Shown in pieces: positions 55,099 to 64,000 of a stretch of DNA of 64,000 bases. The position numbers were made by a program, and so were the translations under genes. Below the pieces are notes generated by a model. It had not been told where the DNA came from. It ran no database searches and worked only from the letters and a program-made list of their open reading frames with translations. The stretch is from the NCBI RefSeq assembly GCF_013340285.1, contig NZ_BLVO01000001.1:1-64000 (forward strand). The letters are read 5' to 3'. Every line of letters begins with the position of its first letter. Positions within the stretch are counted from its first letter, which is position 1. This DNA is from Desulfovibrio subterraneus. GTDB taxonomy: Bacteria; Desulfobacterota; Desulfovibrionia; Desulfovibrionales; Desulfovibrionaceae.

Positions 55099-55163
55099 TC
55101 TCCCAATCGTCAAAATCCCATGCAACAATCTGAATGCATCGGACAACATACCCGGAGACTGAC

Positions 55164-56822
55164 ATGACTGCACAAAAGAACAAGGAATCCCGCGAGTGGC
55201 TCATCCCCGAAGAAGGGCAGAAGCACCTTAAAGATATATTCAAGGGACTGAAGGGGGATGTCCACCTTGTAGCGTTCACGTCCGGCGATCAGAAAAACGA
55301 GTTCGACACCTACATCCGCCGTTTTGCCGAAGAACTTGCGCTGCTTTCGCCCAAGATACATGCGGAATTTCATACGGTGAAAGACGAAGCCGCCACCAAG
55401 TACGATGTGAAGCTCACCCCCACCCTGCTGGTAAACCCCGAGCAGTACCGCATCCGCTTCACCGGAGCCCCCATGGGCGAAGAGGCACGGGCGCTCATAG
55501 AGACGGTATTTCTCGTTTCCATGGGACAGAGCGGGCTTTCCGCCGCGTCCAAGCAGTTGCTTGAGGAACTGAAAGAACCCCGCAACCCGCGCGTGTTCAC
55601 CTCGCCCAGTTGCCCCTATTGCCCCGGCCAGTTCATGAATGCCGTGAAGTGCGCCATTGCCAAGCCTGACCTTGTCTCAGCCGAATGCGTGGATTCCGAC
55701 GAGTTCCCTGATCTTTCCGCAAAATACAAAGTGGGCTCGGTACCACATACGCAGTATACCGACAGCTTTTCAGGCGTGGGCATGATGCCGGAAGAACGCT
55801 TTGTGCTTGAACTGGTCGCGCTGAAAGATGCCGAGCAGGCGCTGAGCGACCGGGGAATGGAGGCAAAGCCGTCCCACGAGCACGGAACAGAGGCAAAGGA
55901 ATATGACGTTGTCATACTCGGTGCCGGTCCCGCAGGCCTTACTGCAGGCATTTATGCCGAACGATCCGGCCTGAAGAGCATTGTCATAGACAAGTCCATC
56001 ATCGGCGGGCAGGTAGCCGTCACCCCCAATGTGGAGAACTATCCCGGTTTCAAGAATGTGGGCGGCATGAACCTTGTGGAAGTGCTTACGGCGCATACAC
56101 GGGAATATTCCAATGTCCGCGAAAACGAGACTGTTGATGAGGTAAAAATCGGCAAACGCATCGAGGTATACACCGCCAAGGGTGTATACAGCGCCAAGGC
56201 CCTGATTCTGGCCACCGGAGCCCAGTGGCGCAGCCTGGGGGTGCCGGGAGAAAAGCAGTTCTTCGGCAATGGCGTCTCCTATTGCGCCTCGTGCGACGGT
56301 TACGCCTTCAAGGGCAAAAAGGTGCTCATGATCGGCGGCGGCAACAGCGCCCTGACCGATGCGCTGCACCTCAAGAACCTCGGCGTGCAAGTCACCGTGG
56401 TGCACCGCCGCGACAACTTCCGTGCGGAACAAGCCCTGCAGGATGCGCTGAACCGTGAAAAGATTCCGGTTATCTGGGATAGCACCGTTGAAGAAATCTA
56501 CGGTGATGCAGAGCGGATAAAGGGTGTAAAACTGCGCAACCTGAAGACGGGCGAAGACACCCTGCATGAATGCGACGGCGTTTTCGTGGCCATAGGGCAT
56601 ATTGCCAATACGGAACTGGCATCGGATATCGGGGTGCACCTCAATGAAGACGGCACCATCAAGGTGGACCGGGGCATGCGCACCAATATCCCCCGTGTCT
56701 ACGCTGCGGGCGATGTGACCGGCGGGGTCCGCCAGATCGTCACCGCCGTGGGCGAGGGGGCCACAGCGGCTCTTTCCGCTTTTGAAGACATCCAGAACCC
56801 CTACTGGAAAAAGAGAGCATAA
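55164..56822 (+). CDS. thioredoxin reductase-like flavoprotein fused to a thioredoxin-fold pair
   Basis: A 552-residue redox fusion. The first ~220 residues form two thioredoxin-like folds; the first has no CxxC, the second has CPYC (SPSCPYCPGQF). From about 248 comes an FAD/NAD reductase with GAGPAGLTAGIYAERSG, the redox pair CASC in SYCASCDGYAFKG and GGGNSALTDALHL for NAD(P)H. It ends with YAAGDVTGG. The layout is like AhpF turned into a self-contained electron donor. The reductase pair is CASC where TrxR usually has CAxC with Thr or Val. No ahpC is adjacent, so the partner is unknown. Confidence 0.9.
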   Translation: MTAQKNKESREWLIPEEGQKHLKDIFKGLKGDVHLVAFTSGDQKNEFDTYIRRFAEELALLSPKIHAEFHTVKDEAATKYDVKLTPTLLVNPEQYRIRFTGAPMGEEARALIETVFLVSMGQSGLSAASKQLLEELKEPRNPRVFTSPSCPYCPGQFMNAVKCAIAKPDLVSAECVDSDEFPDLSAKYKVGSVPHTQYTDSFSGVGMMPEERFVLELVALKDAEQALSDRGMEAKPSHEHGTEAKEYDVVILGAGPAGLTAGIYAERSGLKSIVIDKSIIGGQVAVTPNVENYPGFKNVGGMNLVEVLTAHTREYSNVRENETVDEVKIGKRIEVYTAKGVYSAKALILATGAQWRSLGVPGEKQFFGNGVSYCASCDGYAFKGKKVLMIGGGNSALTDALHLKNLGVQVTVVHRRDNFRAEQALQDALNREKIPVIWDSTVEEIYGDAERIKGVKLRNLKTGEDTLHECDGVFVAIGHIANTELASDIGVHLNEDGTIKVDRGMRTNIPRVYAAGDVTGGVRQIVTAVGEGATAALSAFEDIQNPYWKKRA

Positions 56823-57230
56823 CGTACCGCTGCGCACGGAGCAAAATGTTCCGTGCGCAGCGGCTAATGATATGCACGCGCAAATCTTTGCGTTTTTTCA
56901 ACAACAACCTTATGAAATACGGGCTTTGACCGATACGCACGCCAAACGAGTGTGTTGCATCAATACAAAACGACCCCGCGCGTAATGATATACTGGATAT
57001 AAAAAACCAAAAACACATAATGATAAACATATGAGCACGGTGTCATTCCCGCAACACAGAGCCATACCATCTCTCACAGAAGAATGACCGCCACCTCATC
57101 CGGACCCCGGCCAATGGTCTCCATACTGCCCGGAACACGGAATACAACAACCCACAGCACAGACTTATATCCCCCTGCAAAATCCGGAATCGGGCGAATG
57201 AGGCCCGAAACCGACAAGAGAGAGATTACC
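56823..57230. other. intergenic region before the second chemoreceptor
   Basis: A strong hairpin CCGCTGCGCACGGA / TTCCGTGCGCAGCGG (56827-56863) without T-run follows the flavoprotein gene. Further on is an A+T-rich stretch with a -10-like TATACT (56989-56994) but no convincing -35. An in-frame extension of the chemoreceptor frame from 57084 lacks a ribosome site. Confidence 0.5.
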
Positions 57231-59366
57231 ATGTTAAAGAACCTCAAGTTGTCAGCAAAGATCGGCGGGGGCTACAGTCTTCTCGTCCTCATCACCTGCA
57301 TCCTCGGCATCGTCGGTATCACCAGCATGTGGCGGGTGGAGGACAAGGCCAAGCTCATGGCACACGCCTATGTTCCGGAAGTGGTGATAATCAATGAGCT
57401 GGAACGCAACGTGCTGCTCACCATGTATTCCATGCGGGGCTATTCACTTTCCGATAACCCCGTATATCTTAAAGAGGGGCAGGACTACCTGACAAAGGTC
57501 AGAGAAGGTATTCGCAAGGCGGAGAATCTGATCACCGAACAACCGGCGCTGAGCAAACTCCGTGACGGGCTTGGAAAACTCAAAGCCAACATGGATACCT
57601 ATGAAAACCTCATGAATGAGACCGAGCAGGCCAGCACCGGCATTCTTGACGCCCGCAAGGATATGGACAAGGAAGCAGGCATCTTCTCGGCCAAGATGGA
57701 CGCCCTTCTCGGGGGGCAGCAGAGCAAGCTCACACAGGAAATAGCCTTTGGCGCATCACAAGACGCTCTAACAGAGCGCCACAAGAAAATCACGATTTAC
57801 ACCGCCATTTCCGATACGCTCTACCAGACGCGCATTCTGGCATTCAAGGCCTTCGCGGCACGCAACTCGAAGCAGTTTGAACTGGCACGCGCCAACTTTC
57901 AGGGGCTGGGCGATCTTTTTGAAGAGCTTCTTCCCCTCACCCATATTCCTGCTGACGTGGAGCATCTGAAGGAAGCCAGAGCGGCTGCTGGAAACTATCA
58001 GAATGCTGTGCTCAAAGTTGCGGATAACATCCGCAAGCTTGAGGAAATAAACGTCATTCGCTCTCAAACGGCCGACAAGGTCGTGGCTGCATCAGCTGCC
58101 ATTTCGCAAGCAGGCCTCAGCCAGACGGAAACCATCGCAGTAGATGCCGACGAAAGCCTCGGCGTTGCCGCCAGCATCCTGCTTTGGGGTCTGGGCCTTG
58201 CGGTTGCGCTTGCCATCGGCATCGCCCTGCCGCTCACCCGCAGCATTACTGCCCCCCTCGGCCGCGTTGTGGGATTTGCCGAAGCAGTGGCAAAGGGCAA
58301 CCTCAACGCTGCGCTCTCCGAACATCGCGGTGACGAGCTCGGCAAGCTGGCCGACGCCATCCGCAGCATGGTGGCCAGCCTCAAGGAACGTATAGAAGAA
58401 GCCGCACACAAATCAGAAGCAGCCGATGCAGCCGCCCGCGAAGCGCAGGAAGCCATGCGCACGGCCGAAGCAGCAGGCAAAAAGGCAGAGGCGGGCCGCG
58501 CCTCCATTCTGCAGGCAGCCGAACAGCTGCAGCAGGTGGTGGAAGTCGTCACCTCTGCATCCGAAGAACTTTCCGCCCAGATCGACCAGTCGAGCAAGGG
58601 CGCCGACATTCAGACCCAGCGCGCCGGAGAAGCCGCCACAGCCATGGAGCAGATGACCGCCTCGGTCATAGAAGTGGCCAGCAACGCGGCAGCCGCCTCC
58701 CAGTCTGCGGAAACAACCCGGCTCAAGGCTCAGGCAGGATCGGGCGTTGTGCAGCAGGCCGTACGAGAAATCAATCAGGTTCAGCAGCAGTCCACCATCG
58801 TGAAAAACGATATGACCCAGCTTGATAAACAGGCAGAAAGCATCGGCCAGATCATGAACGTCATTTCCGACATTGCAGACCAGACCAACCTGCTGGCACT
58901 GAACGCCGCCATTGAAGCCGCACGTGCCGGCGAAGCAGGGCGCGGTTTTGCCGTGGTTGCCGACGAAGTGCGCAAACTTGCGGAAAAGACCATGACCGCC
59001 ACCAAGGAAGTTGGCGACGCCATCAAGGGTATTCAGAGCGGCACCCGCCAGACGGCAGCCAATCTGGACCTTACCGTGAAGACGATCGGAGAAGCCACAC
59101 GACTGGCCACGGAATCAGGCCACTCGCTTGATGAAATCCTCCACCTTGTGGAAGATGTCGCCAGCCAGGTGCAGACCATCGCCACGGCGGCGGAAGAACA
59201 GTCCGCAGCCAGTGAACAGATCAGCCATTCCGTGGAAGAGGTAAACACCATTTCCTCTGAAACCTCGCAGGCCATGAATCAGGCCTCCGAAGCCGTGGCA
59301 GAGCTGGCCAATCAGGCGCAGCGGCTCAAGGAACTCATAGATAACATGCTCGCAGGCGGCAGATAG
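57231..59366 (+). CDS. methyl-accepting chemotaxis protein with long helical sensor
   Basis: A 711-residue chemoreceptor. Transmembrane segments lie at about 13-33 and 318-342 and flank a ~280-residue helical periplasmic region of the size and character of HBM sensors ([34 protein letters not shown]). HAMP ([20 protein letters not shown]), methylation helices and the tip [23 protein letters not shown] follow. No C-terminal pentapeptide. AAGAGAGAGA precedes the ATG. Ligand unknown. Confidence 0.92.
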   Translation: MLKNLKLSAKIGGGYSLLVLITCILGIVGITSMWRVEDKAKLMAHAYVPEVVIINELERNVLLTMYSMRGYSLSDNPVYLKEGQDYLTKVREGIRKAENLITEQPALSKLRDGLGKLKANMDTYENLMNETEQASTGILDARKDMDKEAGIFSAKMDALLGGQQSKLTQEIAFGASQDALTERHKKITIYTAISDTLYQTRILAFKAFAARNSKQFELARANFQGLGDLFEELLPLTHIPADVEHLKEARAAAGNYQNAVLKVADNIRKLEEINVIRSQTADKVVAASAAISQAGLSQTETIAVDADESLGVAASILLWGLGLAVALAIGIALPLTRSITAPLGRVVGFAEAVAKGNLNAALSEHRGDELGKLADAIRSMVASLKERIEEAAHKSEAADAAAREAQEAMRTAEAAGKKAEAGRASILQAAEQLQQVVEVVTSASEELSAQIDQSSKGADIQTQRAGEAATAMEQMTASVIEVASNAAAASQSAETTRLKAQAGSGVVQQAVREINQVQQQSTIVKNDMTQLDKQAESIGQIMNVISDIADQTNLLALNAAIEAARAGEAGRGFAVVADEVRKLAEKTMTATKEVGDAIKGIQSGTRQTAANLDLTVKTIGEATRLATESGHSLDEILHLVEDVASQVQTIATAAEEQSAASEQISHSVEEVNTISSETSQAMNQASEAVAELANQAQRLKELIDNMLAGGR

Positions 59367-59410
59367 CCTTGCAGAAACTGCGGGAACAAACGCGTCTCCC
59401 GCAGATGCTC

Positions 59411-59444
59411 AAAAAACAGGGGCGGAGGATTAACACCTCCGCCC
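59411..59444 (-). terminator. terminator after dispersed element copy 2
   Basis: Stem GGGCGGAGG / CCTCCGCCC with a 7-base loop. The T-run (CCTGTTTTTTG) is on the minus strand only, so it serves transcripts of the repeat and not the plus-strand chemoreceptor gene. Confidence 0.75.
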
Positions 59445-59450
59445 TTCAGG

Positions 59451-59572
59451 GTAATGACAAACCCTCGTTTTCAGTAAAACCGTATTCCCGTTAAGCCGGA
59501 ACCGAGGCCCAAAAACGGATTTTCATCGCTTATACGAGGTGCAGGAACGTTAGGTTCCTGCCCGGCGGAGCC
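59451..59572 (-). repeat. dispersed ~122-bp element, copy 2
   Basis: Minus strand starts GGCTCCGCCGGGCAGGAAC and ends GGTTTGTCATTAC. It is nearly identical to 11386-11508 but in opposite orientation, about 48 kb away. The hairpin GCAGGAAC / GTTCCTGC is fully conserved. Differences include single-base deletions. An intrinsic terminator follows on the same strand. Confidence 0.85.
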
Positions 59573-59606
59573 AAAAAATATCAGAAATGACTTTGTCAGC
59601 AGTCTG

Positions 59607-59635
59607 AAGGGCGGGGGATCATCCTCCGCCCTTTT
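59607..59635 (+). terminator. terminator serving the second chemoreceptor gene
   Basis: Stem AAGGGCGGGGG / CCTCCGCCCTT (one G-U) then TTTT on the plus strand. It lies 240 bp past the stop, beyond the antisense-oriented repeat. Confidence 0.7.
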
Positions 59636-59714
59636 CCGTATTACAAGCGCCGGCTGTGCGGAACAACAAACAGCATCATGCATGCTCTGAAGTCCGGCTT
59701 CGGTGCATAAGCGC

Positions 59715-60779
59715 CTACAGCCATTTGTTCTTTCTGAAATAATACAGCATCACTCCGCCCACAGCGAGCATAATGACAAGCGCGGCAGGATACCCGTAAC
59801 GCCAGTCCAGCTCCGGCATATACCGGAAGTTCATGCCATACAGTCCTGCAATAAAGGTCAGGGGAATGAATATGGTGGCAATGACCGTAAGAAATTTCAT
59901 CACATTGTTCATGCGCATGCCCGCAAGGGAAATCTGCAGATCAAGCAGGCCGGACAGCAGGTCGTGCAGGGCCTGCACGGCTTCCACCACCTGATCGGCG
60001 TGTCCCTTCACGTCTCCGAAGAAGGGCTCCACATCCTCGCTTATCTCCACTTCCTCGTTACGGTGCAGCGCGCTCAGGGCCTGCTGGGCAGGCAGCAGGG
60101 CATTGCGCAGGGCAACCACAATCCGCTTCAACGCGTAGATGCGCATGAGCGTCTCTTCATCCGCTCCATCCTCGCCAAGGCTTTCTTCCAGCGCCTCAAC
60201 ATCGGCCCCTATGGTACTTATGACGCCAAAATACCCATCCACCAGCACATCCAGCATGGCAATGGCCAGATACATGGAGCCGAACTTGCGAATGCGCCCC
60301 TTTCCCTTGCGCAGGCGGTTCAGAAGTCCTTCCCATATGCTGTCCCGTTCTTCCAGAAAGCCGATCACCACCCCTTCACGGCAGACAATGGACACGTGCC
60401 GCTCTCTGAGGCGTACGGCATTCCTGTCGTATTCTATATGGCGCAGGGAAATGACCACATGGTCGTCATATTCGTCCATGCTGGGCCGGTGCCCAGTGTT
60501 GAGGACATCTTCCACGGCCAGAGGGTGCATGCCGTAGCGCTCTGCCAGCGCCTGCACCTGTTCGGCCTCATGCAGGCCGGACATGAGCAGCAGTCTGTCC
60601 ATGCCTTCTGCCTGCGCGGGCAGCTCAAAGGGATACGGCAGCACCTGTTCCACCATGGCATCTGCGGAATAATCCACGCACAGCAGAGAAGGAGCAAAGT
60701 CCTTATCTGTTCCGGAATATATGGCCGTGCCCGGAGCCTCACCCCGTTTCATGGAATTATGGCGCACCGATTCAAACAT
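59715..60779 (-). CDS. corA: CorA-type magnesium/cobalt transporter
   Basis: Pentameric divalent cation channel of the inner membrane. The 354-residue protein has a long cytoplasmic N-terminal domain (YGMHPLAVEDVLNTGHRPSMDEYDDH) and the long stalk helix. Two C-terminal membrane segments follow, with the selectivity signature YGMNF after the first (FIPLTFIAGLYGMNF), ending in a basic YYFRKNKWL. The ATG at 60779 is preferred because AAGAGG lies ten bases upstream. It overlaps the end of the upstream ATP-grasp gene by 8 bp, so the two are translationally coupled. Confidence 0.93.
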   Translation of the reverse strand: MFESVRHNSMKRGEAPGTAIYSGTDKDFAPSLLCVDYSADAMVEQVLPYPFELPAQAEGMDRLLLMSGLHEAEQVQALAERYGMHPLAVEDVLNTGHRPSMDEYDDHVVISLRHIEYDRNAVRLRERHVSIVCREGVVIGFLEERDSIWEGLLNRLRKGKGRIRKFGSMYLAIAMLDVLVDGYFGVISTIGADVEALEESLGEDGADEETLMRIYALKRIVVALRNALLPAQQALSALHRNEEVEISEDVEPFFGDVKGHADQVVEAVQALHDLLSGLLDLQISLAGMRMNNVMKFLTVIATIFIPLTFIAGLYGMNFRYMPELDWRYGYPAALVIMLAVGGVMLYYFRKNKWL

Positions 60780-63700
60780 GGAATACATCCCTCTTACAGG
60801 TCTTGCTGACGGGTGCATTCCCGTCCGCTTCTCCGACATCCGAAACCTCTCCGGCAATACCGGGCAGGACAGCGCTGCCGGCCCCTCCGCTCTGCTTTTC
60901 GGCCAGTATCACACATTGCGAAGAACGGCCGTCCACCTTGAGAAGCAGCGGATCATCCAGCTGCACACGCGAAATAGAGGTTCCCCGGGATACTTCGGGC
61001 AGGCTGCCGAGCCACGCCCAGTCCAGAGTTTCCTCGCCCTTGCCTTCCACCATGATATAATTGATGCCCAGTGTAGTGATATTGTGGAAGAAATGCGAGC
61101 CCTGAGAAGGTTCCACCTTCAGCGTCTCCGTTGAGGTTTCAATCATGGCCCCGACCCCGCATATATCCTGCCACCCCACGGGAATGCCGAGCCATGCATC
61201 CGCAGACCCCCAGCGCCCGAAGCCGATGAGCAGATAGGGACGGCCTTCGTCCTGCAGCACACGGTTCATCTGCCCTATCTCCTGTGCTATGTCACGCGTA
61301 TGCGCCGCATCAAAGGCATCCGGCCTGACGAACACTATATCGCGGATATCCCTGCGCTCCGCGTTGCCCAAGGCGTTGCGGGAGTAGCAGAAGGCACGTT
61401 GGCGCTCCTCATCCGTCACTGTGACCTTGCGCACTTCCGCCCTTGCGCTCATGGGGCGCAACTGCAGCAAGGCAAAGCGCCCCCTCGGGTAGCCTGTTTC
61501 CTCCTGCTTTCTGCGCTGCGCTTCACTCACAGGCAGGTCCACGGCAAATTCCACCTCCACCGGCCCGCCCATGGCCTGCTCCGCCATGGAAAGAACATCG
61601 CGCAGTATGCCTGGCAGGGGGAAGGAGTCATGCCGCAGCACCTGCGAGAACAGCAGCACCTTTGCACCGGGGGCAGAGGCCGTATCCCGCAGCACGCCTT
61701 CTCGCGGGTCATAGGAACTTGCCACAATCGAGATAGGCCCGTCCGGTTCCGCCTCATACACCTCGCGCAGGACCACACGGTCCGGGGAATCCGGAACACC
61801 CGCGCCTGCGACAGATACCGGCGCAGCTCCGGAAGCTGCCACCGCCGATGGTCCTGCAGCCGGTCCCGTATCCGCCGGTTCCCATGCTGCGGATGCGCCT
61901 CCCATATACAGACTGTAGAAACCGGTCTGCGAGTTGCGCATCATGTCCGCATCCTTGGCGAACTGCGGCAGCAACTGGGGATGTTTGGGGGAGAACCGCA
62001 AAATCTGGCCGCCATCCATGACCATTTTTCCCAGCCCCATGGCAATGGATGCCACGCCGTCGTCTGTGTCCATCCGGCCGAAGGGGTAATAGTTGTGCGA
62101 CTGGGCCACACCGGAAATGGCCGGATAGAAATATTCGCCGTACTGCTGCCCCACCACCTCCTGAATCACGACGCCCATTTTCTCTTCGTCGGTTCTGAGC
62201 TTCACACGCCGCGAAAAAGCCTTGGGTGCCTGATAGTAGGTGGATGCAAAAACCAGCCGTATGGCCCGCAGGGTCTGGCGCAGCCGTTCCTGCGGGTCGG
62301 GATGATTGTTGGGCAGCATGAACGTGGCATACAGCCCCGCATAGGCCTGATACTGGGCGTCTTCCAGCAGGCTGGAGGACCGGATGGTGATGGGGTAGTT
62401 CACCTCGCGCAGATACAGCCGCACGTGGTGTTCCAGCCAGCCGGGCATCTTGCCAGCAAGAAACAGGCGGGCAACCTCGGCGTCCGGCACATCGGTCTTG
62501 GCAAGGTATTTCAGGTTGTTGTTGCGTATAAAGGCTTCAAAGCCATCCACCCCCACGGCCAGTGTGCGCGGCGGAGAAATTTGCACATCATGATACTTTT
62601 CCTGCAGCCAGCCATTCTGCGTGAGCAGGCGGAAGAGAAAGGCCAGCCCGCGGGATTTGCCGCCCAGCGAGCCCTTGCCCATCTTGAGAAAATCCGTTCC
62701 CGGATCAAAGTCTGCCGCGTGGAAGGAAACCACAACCCCGCGCTGCCTGTCGCGGATGCGGTCGCGGATAAGGGTGAGCAAAAAATCCCGCTGCGTCAGC
62801 GCATCGGTAAAGTCCGCATTGGTCAGCGGACGCATGGCGCACGCCAGCTCGAACTCGTTACGCGCAAAAAACCAGCGGGAAAAATCGTTGCGGCTGCAGT
62901 GGGCGAGAAACACATCATCGGGGATGGTTCTGAGCATCTTTTCCACACCGTACATGCTGGTGGCGCGGCCAATCTCACCGCCTTCGGCATCACGGAAGAC
63001 AAAGTCACCGAACCCGAGCTGCTCGGATACAAAGCGCCGCACCTCGGCAAGCAGAAAGGGGGAATTCTTGTCCACGAAAAAGGCAGGAACTTCAGCAGCC
63101 CGTGCCGCGTTTACTGATTCCGAGCTGGTGAGCAGCAGCGGTATGTCCGCTCTCTCGGTCCGTATCTGCTTCAGCAGTTGCACTCCGGCATCGGCCACCA
63201 CGGTGCCATCCATGGGAAATCGCACGTCGGAAATGACACCCAGCACGTAGTGCTCATACTTTCTGAAATACTCCATGGCCCTTTCATAATTGTCCGCCAC
63301 CAGAATCTTGGGACGGGCGCGCATGGCCAGCAGACGGTGTTCCTGATTGAGCCCCTCGTGAATAACCTGCTGCGCCTGCAGAACAAGCTCTCTGTACAGA
63401 ATGGGCAGCAGCGAGGATATGTAGTCCGGCGAATCTTCCACCACGATGATGACGCGCACCCCTGCAAATTCGGTATCGCGTTCGGCATTGCGCCGGTCTT
63501 CGGAGAGTTTGACGATGGCAAGCAGCAGGTCGGCGTTGCCGGTCCAGACAAAGGATCTGTCCACCCCGTATTCGCGGTATTCTGCCGGATTCTCTATACG
63601 CTGGTGCGTGAGCATGACCACCGGCAGGTCCGGATGCGGTTCCTTCACCGCCTTTTTCAGGGAATGCAGGTCTTCTTCGGTAAAATTGGACATGAGGATA

Positions 63701-63963
63701 AGCATGTCGCAGGCATGCATATCCAGCTGCTCAGGCACCTCGGCAAAAGAAGACACCCATGTAAGGCTGGGGGGCTGGCTCAGGTTGAGCCCGCGATATT
63801 CGCTGACAAGTCGCTCGGAAAGTTTGCAGTCTTCTTCCATCACCCACGCATCATACGGCGTGGAGACAAGCAGGATGTTGCGCACCTTGCTCGCCATGAG
63901 TTCCTTGTACTGGGCAAACCTGCTCTCGGTGCCGCTGCGGTGGACATAACAGAATTGCTGCAT
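60772..63963 (-). CDS. receiver-domain / PEP-synthase-type ATP-grasp fusion protein
   Basis: A 1063-residue cytoplasmic protein. Residues about 25-150 form a degenerate receiver-like domain (NILLVSTPYDAWV...CDMLILMSNFTEEDL). About 165-300 is a second receiver with IVVEDSPDY and a likely phospho-Asp in GVISDVRFPMDG. From about 430 is the nucleotide-binding domain of PEP synthase/PPDK, with GSLGGKSRGLAFLFRLL and ITIRSSSLLEDAQYQAYAGLYATF. A Gly/Ala/Pro-rich insert lies near 700-740. The swivelling phospho-His domain and the PEP-binding barrel are absent. The start at 63963 has AAGGGG six bases upstream; a further ATG lies at 63987. Overlaps corA by 8 bp. Confidence 0.85.
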   Translation of the reverse strand: MQQFCYVHRSGTESRFAQYKELMASKVRNILLVSTPYDAWVMEEDCKLSERLVSEYRGLNLSQPPSLTWVSSFAEVPEQLDMHACDMLILMSNFTEEDLHSLKKAVKEPHPDLPVVMLTHQRIENPAEYREYGVDRSFVWTGNADLLLAIVKLSEDRRNAERDTEFAGVRVIIVVEDSPDYISSLLPILYRELVLQAQQVIHEGLNQEHRLLAMRARPKILVADNYERAMEYFRKYEHYVLGVISDVRFPMDGTVVADAGVQLLKQIRTERADIPLLLTSSESVNAARAAEVPAFFVDKNSPFLLAEVRRFVSEQLGFGDFVFRDAEGGEIGRATSMYGVEKMLRTIPDDVFLAHCSRNDFSRWFFARNEFELACAMRPLTNADFTDALTQRDFLLTLIRDRIRDRQRGVVVSFHAADFDPGTDFLKMGKGSLGGKSRGLAFLFRLLTQNGWLQEKYHDVQISPPRTLAVGVDGFEAFIRNNNLKYLAKTDVPDAEVARLFLAGKMPGWLEHHVRLYLREVNYPITIRSSSLLEDAQYQAYAGLYATFMLPNNHPDPQERLRQTLRAIRLVFASTYYQAPKAFSRRVKLRTDEEKMGVVIQEVVGQQYGEYFYPAISGVAQSHNYYPFGRMDTDDGVASIAMGLGKMVMDGGQILRFSPKHPQLLPQFAKDADMMRNSQTGFYSLYMGGASAAWEPADTGPAAGPSAVAASGAAPVSVAGAGVPDSPDRVVLREVYEAEPDGPISIVASSYDPREGVLRDTASAPGAKVLLFSQVLRHDSFPLPGILRDVLSMAEQAMGGPVEVEFAVDLPVSEAQRRKQEETGYPRGRFALLQLRPMSARAEVRKVTVTDEERQRAFCYSRNALGNAERRDIRDIVFVRPDAFDAAHTRDIAQEIGQMNRVLQDEGRPYLLIGFGRWGSADAWLGIPVGWQDICGVGAMIETSTETLKVEPSQGSHFFHNITTLGINYIMVEGKGEETLDWAWLGSLPEVSRGTSISRVQLDDPLLLKVDGRSSQCVILAEKQSGGAGSAVLPGIAGEVSDVGEADGNAPVSKTCKRDVFHV

Positions 63964-64000
63964 GGTACCCCTTGTGTCCATCCGCACGGATGGACCGGTC

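Larger units (their letters stand above)
59367..59714. other. intergenic region chemoreceptor / corA
   Basis: Contains a minus-strand terminator (59411-59444), the second copy of the dispersed element (59451-59572, minus strand) and a plus-strand terminator (59607-59635). No gene seen; a minus frame of 70 codons runs across the repeat but is disrupted in the other copy. Confidence 0.6.

Noticed and set aside
59471-59683. 70-codon minus-strand frame over the dispersed element
   Set aside because: The other copy of the element carries indels that break this frame, so it is unlikely to be a conserved protein.

Overview
The window looks like chromosome from a sulfate-reducing Desulfovibrionaceae (Desulfovibrio/Oleidesulfovibrio-type). 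The evidence is the moderately high G+C coding sequence with Gram-negative cell-envelope genes (waaA, ddl, plsY), hydrogenase maturation genes (hypD, hypE), abundant signalling proteins, a TRAP dicarboxylate-type transporter and a split AICAR transformylase gene. The genus is inference from gene content and was not tested by search. No tRNA, CRISPR array, phage or transposase was seen.

Layout. 1-420: the minus-strand promoter and leader region of an rRNA operon whose 16S gene should lie just off the left edge. 425-1843: a stand-alone trpB with a complete ribosome-mediated attenuator and an 18-residue leader peptide ending in four Trp. 2150-5108: a TRAP transporter dctPQM. 5225-9091: an HD protein, waaA, ddl and a second HD protein. 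9313-11304: hypD-hypE, where HypE lacks its GDTKVV segment. 11386-11674: a dispersed repeat and a 13-bp tandem array. 11779-17931: HAD phosphatase, queH, RNase E/G, a radical SAM protein, a tRNA m1A58 methyltransferase and an unknown protein. 18053-24519: an orphan oligopeptide ABC ATPase with an ATT-like start, DUF4911-like protein, class II photolyase, a double receiver protein, a small membrane protein, DNA polymerase III delta' and purA. 24860-32631: mltF, an unknown gene overlapping it tail to tail, AICAR transformylase, an RNase II-family enzyme, plsY and thrC.

32656-34030: a small foreign-looking module, a Xre-type regulator plus a Fic protein (the 'mobile mystery protein A/B' pair), bounded by two near-identical terminators and preceded by an array of operator-like repeats. 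34035-41224: an iron-sulfur flavoprotein, prfC, azlD-azlC with a divergent MocR-type regulator, and sdaA. 41338-46392: a sensor kinase, a hybrid kinase and a HemW-like radical SAM protein. 46781-54867: glycosyltransferase, chemoreceptor, REC-PAS-GGDEF-EAL protein, and a DUF47/PiT phosphate uptake pair. 55164-63963: a thioredoxin-reductase-like fusion, a second chemoreceptor, CorA, and a 1063-residue receiver/PEP-synthase-type ATP-grasp fusion.

Most of the window is ordinary housekeeping. The points deserving a second look are the trp attenuator, a ~122-nt repeated element whose two inverted copies are each followed by their own intrinsic terminator (a candidate small RNA family), the internally deleted hypE, the Fic module with its duplicated terminators, related 13-bp tandem arrays in two intergenic regions, and the receiver-ATP-grasp fusion encoded with corA.
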